DNA of 64,000 nt from Lancefieldella parvula_C. Its GTDB lineage: Bacteria; Actinomycetota; Coriobacteriia; Coriobacteriales; Atopobiaceae. Position 1 is the first letter of the stretch. The number at the start of each line of letters is the position of its first letter. The notes under the pieces are model-generated. The model ran no database searches and was not told the DNA's origin. It saw only the letters and a list, made by a program, of their open reading frames with translations. Of the stretch, positions 8,895 to 15,777 are shown in pieces. The stretch lies in contig NZ_JRND01000003.1 of NCBI RefSeq assembly GCF_000758945.1, positions 66,401 to 130,400 on the forward strand, given 5' to 3'. Position numbers and translations under genes: made by a program.

Positions 8895-9629
8895 TGCAAT
8901 AAGCAGCAAAATTGGTTGATGCAAAAGGTAAATGAGAAGTGAATGTCTTCCCATCTCTGTTATGAGGGGAAGAGAGAACCTTTTCATCCAGTTGGGATAT
9001 CCAGCTTCCTTAAACTGTCTGTTAAAAGCAGCACCACTTAAATACAAGAACAAATAGGGGAGTAATGGGTAGTAATCTCCTGATGAAAAAGATGGAGAGG
9101 GAAATCCAGCCCAGGCTAAATATGGTGTTTGGTATAACTCTTTAGGTAACGAGAAAACTATGTTGCCTATACCAATATGTCCACTAGAAATTGGAATGCA
9201 AACAACAAAAATTAAAAGCAAAAGAATTGCTGCTGCATATCCTTTTGGTGGAACAGCGAAACGTGAAATAAGAGCTTCTACCAGGGTACATGAGGCCATA
9301 CAAAAGAAGATTCCAAACGTAATGGGAGTATCAACTTTTGCAAAGGTAGTTGCTGCAAATATTGCTAAGGCTACAAGGCTATAGACTCCTGTACGCTTAA
9401 AAGAATCTTTAGAGAAGGCACACATACAACCAGCAATAAAAATAAAAGGATATGAGATTGATGGTATCCAGATTTGCATAAGCAGAGGTGTAAACCACGT
9501 AAGCTTAACGTGCGAGATAAAGAACAAATCATAGGTAAAGTGAAACAGAATCATTGAAACTACCGAGATACCTCGTATAGTGTCAAAAAACGTTATTCTC
9601 CCTTTGGTTTGTCTTAACTCAGCACCCAT
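8865..9629 (-). CDS. DUF1624/HGSNAT-like integral membrane acyltransferase
   Basis: A polytopic membrane protein of 254 residues. It opens with the family pattern RxxFFDTIRGISVVSMILFHF, where the Arg in the first helix and the His in HF are typical of DUF1624 (heparan-alpha-glucosaminide N-acetyltransferase-like) proteins. About seven hydrophobic segments follow, and HQPILLL near the C-terminus is also characteristic. The substrate is unknown; members are thought to move acetyl groups across the membrane. It begins 7 bases after the lexA stop on the same strand, so it is probably co-transcribed with lexA. Its 3' end overlaps hflX antisense by 30 bases. Confidence 0.8.
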   Translation of the reverse strand: MGAELRQTKGRITFFDTIRGISVVSMILFHFTYDLFFISHVKLTWFTPLLMQIWIPSISYPFIFIAGCMCAFSKDSFKRTGVYSLVALAIFAATTFAKVDTPITFGIFFCMASCTLVEALISRFAVPPKGYAAAILLLLIFVVCIPISSGHIGIGNIVFSLPKELYQTPYLAWAGFPSPSFSSGDYYPLLPYLFLYLSGAAFNRQFKEAGYPNWMKRFSLPLITEMGRHSLLIYLLHQPILLLIALFISQNIVF

Positions 9630-9636
9630 AATATGA

Positions 9637-10290
9637 CTAAGAGATTGATCTAATAAGTGCAGTAACCCTACCTAAAATGACAGGATTTTGTACGTAGATT
9701 GGCTCCATAAAGTCATTTTCTGGTTGAAGACGAATGCGATCGTTTTCTCTGTAGAACGTTTTAACTGTTGCAGAATCATCAATAAGAGCAACAACAATTT
9801 CTCCATCATGAGCATCTTGCTGCTCTTTTACAACAATATAATCGCCGTCAAAAATACCAGCATTGATCATTGATTCTCCGCGAACACGAAGAATGAAAGA
9901 ACTTGAATCCCCAACAATGCTAGTTGGAAGAGATAGAGATTCTTCTACGTTTTGTTCAGCAAGAATAGGAGTACCAGCAGCAACACGTCCTACAAGAGGA
10001 AGGCTAATCACATTATTAGCTATGTCTTGAGTAACGGGGGCAAGCTTTGCTGTATCAGAAGTGTTAGAAGCCTGAGGAACAATTTTCATAGTACGAGGCT
10101 TCTTTGGGTCTCTATCAATTAGTCCAAACTGCTCAAGAACTTTTAAATGCATGTGGACAGTTGAAGGAGATGCAAGATTAACAGCAGCGCCAATCTCTCT
10201 TACTGAAGGGGGATAGCCATGTTGATCTGTGTAAGAACAGATGTATTCATAAATTGCTGCCTGACGCTTGCTGAGTTTACCCTTTGGCAT
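9637..10290 (-). CDS. lexA: SOS repressor LexA
   Basis: LexA represses DNA-damage genes and cleaves itself when RecA filaments form. An N-terminal winged helix-turn-helix (about residues 10-70, with PPSVREIGAAVNLASPSTV) is followed by a linker and a serine-peptidase-fold domain. The A105-G106 cleavage bond, Ser140 in RGESM and Lys177 in TVKTF are all present, so it should be self-cleaving. AGGAGG precedes the ATG. At least one LexA box lies in its own promoter, implying autoregulation. Confidence 0.97.
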   Translation of the reverse strand: MPKGKLSKRQAAIYEYICSYTDQHGYPPSVREIGAAVNLASPSTVHMHLKVLEQFGLIDRDPKKPRTMKIVPQASNTSDTAKLAPVTQDIANNVISLPLVGRVAAGTPILAEQNVEESLSLPTSIVGDSSSFILRVRGESMINAGIFDGDYIVVKEQQDAHDGEIVVALIDDSATVKTFYRENDRIRLQPENDFMEPIYVQNPVILGRVTALIRSIS

Positions 10291-10315
10291 ATGAGCCTCC
10301 TTTTTCTTTTTAATA

Positions 10316-10344
10316 ATAATACACGTGTTCTAAAAAATAATCAA
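10316..10344 (-). promoter_or_regulatory. lexA promoter with LexA box in the spacer
   Basis: Read on the minus strand, TTGATT (10339-10344), a 17-base spacer and TATTAT (10316-10321) form the promoter. The spacer contains AGAACACGTGT, half of a LexA-type box (10319-10332). A second box, AGAACATTCGTTTG on the minus strand (10342-10355), overlaps the -35. Negative autoregulation follows. Confidence 0.8.
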
Positions 10345-10363
10345 ACGAATGTTCTATTTTTTC

Positions 10364-10407
10364 TTGACACGAACAAACGTACTAAATATTATTAGTACAA
10401 ATGTTCG
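10364..10407 (+). promoter_or_regulatory. SOS promoter of the LysM gene with two facing LexA boxes
   Basis: TTGACA (10364-10369), 17 bases and TATTAT (10387-10392) form a near-perfect promoter. CGAACAAACGTACT (10370-10383) fills the spacer. CGAACATTTGTACT on the minus strand (10394-10407) lies just after the -10, so the two boxes form a long inverted repeat centred on the -10 box. The predicted start of transcription, near 10399, lies inside the second box. Confidence 0.8.
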
Positions 10408-10475
10408 GACATGACTTTTTGTCCGGTGTATTAGATATAACTAGTTCCGTAAAAACTATTACGGAAGGAAATGAT

Positions 10476-10922
10476 ATGAGGCGTATGTACCAGTCAAAGA
10501 TGTACCAGGTTAGCGGAACTTCAGCTCTTGCTTCTTATAAGCCTGCATTTAAGTTAATTAACGGCGGCGCAAAGAAAGAATCTGTTGCACCTCACCGTGA
10601 GGAAGTTTCTTACGTCAAGACGCTAACAAATAAAGAAGCTTTTGTTGCTGGACTTATTATTACTGCATCCTTTGTTTTGATGTTTGCGGTTTCTTTTCTT
10701 CGCACAACCGCTCTCAATTCATTTGCTACATCTGTAATGGATAGCGCTTCACAAACAATTACCGTTCATAGCAATGACACGCTGTGGTCAATTGCAGAGA
10801 GCAATCCTATTGAGGGTGTCTCTACAGAGCAACAAGTAAGTTGGATTAGAGAAAGAAATAATCTCGATTCTTCTCTTTTAAGAGCTGGACAAACCTTAGA
10901 GATTCCTTCTGTATCTAAATAG
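10476..10922 (+). CDS. LysM membrane protein, probable SOS cell-division inhibitor (YneA-like)
   Basis: A 148-residue protein with a cytoplasmic N-terminal segment, one membrane helix (about 55-75) and a C-terminal LysM domain outside the cell (about 95-143). This is the layout of Bacillus YneA and the related actinobacterial SOS division inhibitors, which are also encoded divergently from lexA. The ATG at 10476 was chosen because GGAAGG at 10463-10468 fits it, and because the upstream in-frame ATG (10401) lies only about 2 bases after the predicted transcription start. The LexA-boxed promoter implies damage induction. Function is inferred from layout and position, not sequence identity. Confidence 0.8.
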   Translation: MRRMYQSKMYQVSGTSALASYKPAFKLINGGAKKESVAPHREEVSYVKTLTNKEAFVAGLIITASFVLMFAVSFLRTTALNSFATSVMDSASQTITVHSNDTLWSIAESNPIEGVSTEQQVSWIRERNNLDSSLLRAGQTLEIPSVSK

Positions 10923-10957
10923 TAAATATTTATGTAAATTTCTCTCAGAATTCTGTG

Positions 10958-10985
10958 TTGATAGCAGTCAATACCTGCGTAAAAT
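10958..10985 (+). promoter_or_regulatory. Promoter of nrdR-dut
   Basis: TTGATA (10958-10963), a 16-base spacer and TAAAAT (10980-10985), preceded by TGC, give an extended -10 promoter. It is about 35 bases before the nrdR start at 11020 and has no LexA box. Confidence 0.6.
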
Positions 10986-11019
10986 GGTATCTTCCTTTTA
11001 TACGAAAAAAGGGGATTCC

Positions 11020-11466
11020 ATGCGTTGTCCAAAATGCGGTCACGAAGAGTCAAAGGTTATTGATTCTCGCTCATCCGAGAATAACGATGCCATAAGAAGG
11101 CGTCGCGAGTGCATGTCCTGTAAGTTTCGTTTTACAACCTATGAGCGCTTAGAAGAGATTCCTATCACCGTTGTGAAGAAAGATGGTCATAAGGAGCCTT
11201 TTGATAGACAGAAGCTCATGAGAGGCCTTGTTGCTGCAACAGTAAAGAGAGATATCTCTGTTGCTTCTCTTGATCATTTTATTGATGGAATTGAGTCTCA
11301 GATTAGAGACAAAGGTCAATACGAGATTAAATCTGAAGACCTTGGAAGCATTGTGCTTAAAAACCTGGTTATGCTTGATAAAGTTGCATACATTAGGTTT
11401 GCTTCTGTCTATAGAGACTTTAAAGATGTTGATGAATTTAGTGCAGAATTAAGGAGCCTGAATTAA
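11020..11466 (+). CDS. nrdR: Transcriptional repressor NrdR
   Basis: NrdR represses ribonucleotide reductase genes in response to dATP/ATP. The N-terminal zinc ribbon has C3, C6, C31 and C34 (MRCPKC and CMSC), followed by an ATP-cone domain. The ATG at 11020 was preferred over the in-frame ATG at 10984 because zinc-ribbon NrdR proteins start MxCPxC, GGGG lies just upstream, and the upstream ATG lies within the promoter -10 region. Length is 148 residues, typical. It overlaps dut by one base, placing two nucleotide-pool genes in one operon. Confidence 0.96.
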   Translation: MRCPKCGHEESKVIDSRSSENNDAIRRRRECMSCKFRFTTYERLEEIPITVVKKDGHKEPFDRQKLMRGLVAATVKRDISVASLDHFIDGIESQIRDKGQYEIKSEDLGSIVLKNLVMLDKVAYIRFASVYRDFKDVDEFSAELRSLN

Positions 11467-11915
11467 TGAGCAATTTTGACATCCAGCTACCTATTAAACG
11501 CCTTGATCCTACTGTTGAACTACCTTCGTACGCCTATACAGGAGATGCTGGATTAGATCTTAGAAGTGCTGAAGATGTTGATCTTGCTCCTTTTGAGCGC
11601 AAACTTATTTCTACTGGTTTAGCTATTGCAATTCCTGATGGATACGCAGGATTTGTTCAGCCTAGAAGTGGCCTTGCCCTTAAGAAAGGCCTTTCTATGG
11701 CAAATACTCCAGGCCTTATTGACGCTCATTATCGTGGAGAGCTTAAAGTTTGCGCCATTAATCTTGATAGTAAAGAAACTATTCACATTGAGCGCGGCGA
11801 GCGCATTGCACAGCTTGTAATTCAGCAAGTTCCAGTTGTACAGCTTGTTGAGGTTGATGAGCTTGATCAGACCGATCGCGGCGCCGGTGGATTTGGTTCA
11901 AGCGGAGTTCAGTAA
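11466..11915 (+). CDS. dut: Deoxyuridine 5'-triphosphate nucleotidohydrolase
   Basis: Trimeric dUTPase that hydrolyses dUTP to dUMP and pyrophosphate, keeping uracil out of DNA and feeding dTMP synthesis. All five family motifs are visible in 149 residues: DAGLDLRS, PRSGLALKKG, GLIDAHYRGEL, RIAQLVI and RGAGGFGSSG near the C-terminus. The start overlaps the nrdR stop (TAATG), indicating translational coupling. Confidence 0.96.
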   Translation: MSNFDIQLPIKRLDPTVELPSYAYTGDAGLDLRSAEDVDLAPFERKLISTGLAIAIPDGYAGFVQPRSGLALKKGLSMANTPGLIDAHYRGELKVCAINLDSKETIHIERGERIAQLVIQQVPVVQLVEVDELDQTDRGAGGFGSSGVQ

Positions 11916-11985
11916 TTTCTTATTTTGGTGATAAGCGCTGCGGCGTTTGCATAAAGGAAAAGTCTCTTTAGGAAGGAAGAGCTTA

Positions 11986-13302
11986 ATGGAGAAGTTCTTT
12001 AAGGTAGCTGAGCGTGGTAGTAATCCCGCTCAAGAATTTAGGGCTGGAATTACAACATTCCTCGCAATGGCATACATCATTGCAGTAAATCCAGCTCTTC
12101 TCGCTGCTGCAGGAGTTCCAATTTCGGCAGCTATTACTGCTACCTGTCTTGGTGGCGGCATCATGACCATTTTGATGGGTCTGTTCTCTAACCGTCCACT
12201 TGCTTGCGCATCTGGTATGGGTGTAAACGCTGTTGTAGCCTTCTCTCTTACTCCAATTACTGGTGGAGATTGGCACGCATCAATGGCAGTTATCTTCATT
12301 GAAGGAATTGCTATTCTTCTTTTAGTTCTCTGCGGCCTTCGTGAAGCAATTATGGATGCAATTCCTGTAAACCTACGCCACGCAATCTCTGTTGGCCTAG
12401 GTCTTTTTATTGCCATGATTGGTCTCAAGAACAGCGGAATTATCGTTGCTAATGAATCCACCCTTGTTGCTCTTGGCGATATTTTCTCTCCAACCTTTAT
12501 CGTTGGTGTAATTTCCATTGTTGCAACAGTTGTTCTTTACTCTGCTCGTGTTAAGGGCTCCCTGCTTATCGGCATCATCCTTGCCGTACTTGCTGGTATT
12601 CCACTTGGTGTTACCGCAAGCCCTACAGGCATTCTTTCTGGTCTTGATTTCTCCACCTTTGGTGCACCATTCTTGACCGATAGTGCTGGTGTTATGGGTA
12701 TTGTTAAGGCTCTGACAACGCCAGTTCTTCTCGTCTTTGCATTCTCTTTGATGATGTCTGACTTCTTTGACACCATGGGTTCTGCTATGGCTATTGCTAA
12801 GCAGGGAGACTTCCTCACTGAGGACGGCAACGTCAAGGACATCAAGCAGATCCTCATTGTTGACTCTGCTGCTGCAGCTGCAGGTGGTTTCTTTGGTGCT
12901 TCTTCCATTACCACATTCATCGAGTCCGCATCCGGCGCTGCTGACGGCGGTCGTACTGGTCTTTCTTCTATTTTCACCGGTCTGCTCTTTATTGCAGCAG
13001 CATTCATTGCACCTCTCATTTCTATCGTCAGCTCTGCAGCAACTTGTGGTGCACTGGTTCTTGTTGGCTTCCTGATGATGTCTGAGGTTACCGAGATTGA
13101 TTGGAACGATCTTCTTGAGGGCTTCCCAGCATTCATGGTTATCGCTGGTATTCCAATGACTTACTCAATCTCTGACGGCATTGGCTTTGGCTTCATCTTC
13201 TATGTTGTTGTTGCTCTTGTTACTGGTAACGTTAAGAAGGTTAAGCCTCTGATGTGGGTTGCAACTCTTGCGTTTGTTGCTTACTTCATCATTGCTAACT
13301 AG
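11986..13302 (+). CDS. NCS2-family (AzgA/PbuG-type) purine permease
   Basis: Integral membrane transporter with about 12-13 hydrophobic segments. It opens with EFRAGITTFLAMAYIIAVNP and contains GMGVNAVVAFSL and the DFFDTMGSAMAIA segment, all typical of the AzgA/PbuG branch that imports hypoxanthine, guanine or adenine by proton symport. The ATG at 11986 has GGAAGGAAG upstream; a TTG 39 bases earlier is in frame but lacks support. The length from the ATG is 438 residues. It follows dut by 70 bases and ends at a strong terminator. No purine riboswitch was recognised in front of it. Exact substrate is not known. Confidence 0.9.
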   Translation: MEKFFKVAERGSNPAQEFRAGITTFLAMAYIIAVNPALLAAAGVPISAAITATCLGGGIMTILMGLFSNRPLACASGMGVNAVVAFSLTPITGGDWHASMAVIFIEGIAILLLVLCGLREAIMDAIPVNLRHAISVGLGLFIAMIGLKNSGIIVANESTLVALGDIFSPTFIVGVISIVATVVLYSARVKGSLLIGIILAVLAGIPLGVTASPTGILSGLDFSTFGAPFLTDSAGVMGIVKALTTPVLLVFAFSLMMSDFFDTMGSAMAIAKQGDFLTEDGNVKDIKQILIVDSAAAAAGGFFGASSITTFIESASGAADGGRTGLSSIFTGLLFIAAAFIAPLISIVSSAATCGALVLVGFLMMSEVTEIDWNDLLEGFPAFMVIAGIPMTYSISDGIGFGFIFYVVVALVTGNVKKVKPLMWVATLAFVAYFIIAN

Positions 13303-13318
13303 TTTTTAGTATTAGGGG

Positions 13319-13358
13319 AGCGCGTTCAAGATGGGGGTCTTGACGCGCTTCTTTTTTA
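13319..13358 (+). terminator. Rho-independent terminator after the purine permease
   Basis: AGCGCGTTCAAGA pairs with TCTTGACGCGCT (one bulge) around a short G-rich loop, followed by TTCTTTTTT. It closes the nrdR-dut-permease unit. Confidence 0.9.
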
Positions 13359-13399
13359 TTTGTGAATAGATTGTGTGCAATCTATTTTTTAGAGATAAC

Positions 13400-13414
13400 T
13401 GATAATGATTGTCA
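13400..13414. promoter_or_regulatory. Fur-family-like box upstream of trxB
   Basis: TGATAATGATTGTCA is a 7-1-7 inverted repeat with one mismatch to the classical TGATAAT-N-ATTATCA pattern of Fur/PerR-family regulators. It lies 9 bases before TATAAC (13424-13429), a likely -10 for trxB, so it overlaps the -35 region. The responding regulator is not in the window. Confidence 0.4.
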
Positions 13415-13464
13415 CCAGTAGGGTATAACAAAGCCAGTTACGATTTATACGATTGGAGCCAATC

Positions 13465-14415
13465 ATGGCAGACGTTATTACTAAAGACCTTGTTATTGTT
13501 GGCGGTGGTCCTGCAGGACTTTCAGCAGCAATTTATGCAAAACGCGCCCTTCTCGATACTGTTGTTTTAGAGAAACAGGCGGTAGGTGGCCAGGTCATCA
13601 CCACTACTGAGGTTGAGAATTACCCTGGTATGCCAAACACTGATGGCTTCACTATTACCGATACTCTTCAGAAGCAGGCTACAGACCTCGGCGCAGAGAT
13701 TGTCATGGCCAATGTCCTTTCTATTGTTAAGGATCCAGAGACTAACCTCTTTGTGATGGAGACTTCTGAGGGAACCTATCACGCAAAGGCCGTCATTGTT
13801 TCTGGTGGCGCTAACCCTCGCCACGCTGGCTTTACCAACGAAGAAAAGTTCACTGGCAAGGGTGTTTCTTACTGCGCTACCTGCGACGGTATGTTCTATC
13901 GCGGTAAGCAGGTATTTGTTATCGGCGGCGGTAACACCGCTGTAGAGGAGTCTCAGTTCCTGGCTCGCTTTGCTGACAAAGTAACTCTTATTGTCCGCAA
14001 GGATCACCTAAGAGCTAACGCTACTGCAATTAAGCAGTTTGAGGAGAATCCTAAGACAGAGATTCGTTATCTGACCAGCATCACTGCAGTTGATGGCAAT
14101 GATTTGCTTACTTCCATCACTTTCCGCAATAACCAGACGGGAGAAGAGCACACAGAGACATTTGATGAGGGCAGCTTTGGTGTCTTTGTCTTGGTGGGTC
14201 GCGTACCTTCTACTGAGCTTCTGACAGACCTTGTAGACCTAGACGAGCAGGGATATGTCCTTGCTGACGAGCGTATGGCTACTAGAACTCCTGGTCTCTT
14301 TACCGCAGGAGATCTCAATAAGAAGCCGCTACGTCAGATTATTACTGCAGCAGCAGACGGTGCCATCGCTGCAACTTCTGTTGCATCTTATCTTGGACAG
14401 CCTGTCGAGGGCTAA
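13465..14415 (+). CDS. trxB: Thioredoxin reductase
   Basis: FAD/NADPH enzyme that reduces thioredoxin. The FAD-binding GGGPAGLSAA is at about residues 13-22, the redox-active CATC at 137-140, and the NADPH-binding GGGNTAVEE at about 154-162. Length is 316 residues from the ATG at 13465, which has GGAG 6 bases upstream; the in-frame TTG at 13453 is rejected. The gene is monocistronic, between two terminators. A Fur-family-like box in the promoter suggests peroxide or metal control. Confidence 0.96.
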   Translation: MADVITKDLVIVGGGPAGLSAAIYAKRALLDTVVLEKQAVGGQVITTTEVENYPGMPNTDGFTITDTLQKQATDLGAEIVMANVLSIVKDPETNLFVMETSEGTYHAKAVIVSGGANPRHAGFTNEEKFTGKGVSYCATCDGMFYRGKQVFVIGGGNTAVEESQFLARFADKVTLIVRKDHLRANATAIKQFEENPKTEIRYLTSITAVDGNDLLTSITFRNNQTGEEHTETFDEGSFGVFVLVGRVPSTELLTDLVDLDEQGYVLADERMATRTPGLFTAGDLNKKPLRQIITAAADGAIAATSVASYLGQPVEG

Positions 14416-14450
14416 GAGTTTCTCGATAAGAAGCTTTAAAGTTTGATACC

Positions 14451-14490
14451 AAAAGGGGACCGCAAACAATTACGGTCCCCTTATTATTTC
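14451..14490. terminator. Terminator between trxB and the GNAT gene
   Basis: AAAAGGGGACCG pairs with CGGTCCCCTT around an 11-base loop. T-rich sequence follows on the plus strand and TTTT on the minus strand, so it can serve both convergent genes. Confidence 0.85.
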
Positions 14491-14507
14491 TTTGGCGAGA
14501 AGAACTG

Positions 14508-15035
14508 TTAAAGGTCAATCCAATATCTTTGTGTAAGCACGTCATCCTCATCAAGGACTTCGTTTTCGAGTATTCCGCCGTTATTGATAATAGATTTTGC
14601 TGAGCCGATGTTATCTTTACGACAGCACATGAGAACACGCTCAATACCAAGTTTCTTACACTCTTTGAGCGCAAGCGCAATCATTGCTGTTGCATAGCCT
14701 TTTCTTCTCTCACTTGGTCGAATTCCATCACCGATGTGTCCGCCACTATATAGAAGCTCCTCAGTAAGGTAATGGCGAATATTTACCGCTCCAACAAAAA
14801 TGTTTTTATCGTTGTCATAACAAAAGAGAGTTGTTGTAGGTACTCGACCAGTCGGAAGTGGCTCTTTTACATCTAGTTGCTCTATATAATTTGCAAAGTC
14901 ATAGTGATCATGCCTAAAAATGCACCGTGGAGATGGATTTGTGTGATTTGTCTCGACATCATGTTTCCACTCATCAAGCATCTCTATTAGCTTGGCTTTA
15001 TTTTCTTCACTTGGTTTTATAAGAACAATATTCAT
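14508..15035 (-). CDS. GNAT-family N-acetyltransferase
   Basis: The C-terminal half shows the acetyl-CoA-binding GNAT core: GGHIGDGIRPSERRKGYATA gives motif A (R-R-K-G-Y-A) at about residues 98-117, followed by a motif B-like CRKDNIGSAKSIINNGG at about 138-154. The N-terminal region is probably the substrate pocket. The acceptor is unknown; the closest general type is a small-molecule or RimJ-like acetyltransferase. It is convergent with trxB and shares its terminator. A gene-free region of about 740 bases lies upstream. Confidence 0.85.
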   Translation of the reverse strand: MNIVLIKPSEENKAKLIEMLDEWKHDVETNHTNPSPRCIFRHDHYDFANYIEQLDVKEPLPTGRVPTTTLFCYDNDKNIFVGAVNIRHYLTEELLYSGGHIGDGIRPSERRKGYATAMIALALKECKKLGIERVLMCCRKDNIGSAKSIINNGGILENEVLDEDDVLTQRYWIDL

Positions 15036-15120
15036 GTAACTCCTTCACCTTCGAGTTTTAAGAATACTAGTCTAGTTGATATTCAATCCAGCCTTTAGTG
15101 CAATGATTTGTGTATTTTGC

Positions 15121-15178
15121 AACAACCACACCTTGTTTACCTGCAGTTTTATGTATTTATGCAGGTAGATTGGTTGTT
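15121..15178. repeat. Large imperfect hairpin in the gene-free region
   Basis: Inner arms TACCTGCA (15138-15145) and TGCAGGTA (15160-15167) are perfect. Outer arms AACAACC (15121-15127) and GGTTGTT (15172-15178) are also perfect. There is no U-tract directly after it, so it is not a classical terminator. The role is unknown. Confidence 0.7.
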
Positions 15179-15712
15179 TGTATCAAAAAAGGGGAGTAGT
15201 AAGTTAAAAATGAATGAGATGGACTAGTTACGAGAAATACTAATTAGATTCAATCTTGTAGGAAAGTCAAAACCAAGGCACCAAGGCATCTAGATTAGAA
15301 ATCAATCTGAATGAATAAATAGATGTAAAGAGTTTTCTAATTCAAGCTGAATTCATTAGTGAAATAGAAAATTAGATCTTAGAATTTCTCAGTATAAAGA
15401 GGTTGTAGAGTGTTACGAATATCTGGCATTGATGACTTGTCTGTAAGTAATTAGTTACAGGAATTCGAACAAAAAAGCTCTGTAATCTAGGCACCTTTGT
15501 AAGACCCAAATTACTAGAGGTGTAATTACTCATGACAAAGTAAGAACGTGGCTTAAAACGGCTCTCAGAGGCTCAAATTTTGAAGTAATGAGACGTAGGA
15601 TATGAAAGCCGATGCAAGATAAAATACTCTAGATATATAGACGTATAAGACCTCTAAATTCCGTTCTCATATATAAAAGTCTGATAATCGATATTATGTA
15701 AACTAATGAGTT

Positions 15713-15747
15713 GAATAAAAAGGAGAAGGATTTTGAGCCCCTCTCCT
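15713..15747 (-). terminator. Terminator of the ClC transporter gene
   Basis: Read on the minus strand, AGGAGAGG pairs with CCTTCTCCT (one bulge) and is followed by TTTTATT, 31 bases beyond the ClC stop codon. Confidence 0.7.
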
Positions 15748-15777
15748 TTACGGTAGCGTGTACGACAGCGATAAGCA

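Larger units (their letters stand above)
15036..15777. other. 740-base region without recognisable genes
   Basis: No frame stays open long enough to suggest a protein, stop codons are frequent on both strands, and base composition is AT-rich. It contains a large hairpin (15121-15178), a tandem CCAAGGCA pair near 15274-15289, and the terminator of the ClC gene at its right end. It could be an eroded gene, a remnant of a mobile element or an unannotated long RNA. None of these can be proven here. Confidence 0.5.

Noticed and set aside
10401..10475. N-terminal extension of the LysM protein from the upstream ATG
   Set aside because: That ATG lies about 2 bases after the predicted transcription start and inside a LexA box; the ATG at 10476 has a good ribosome binding site.
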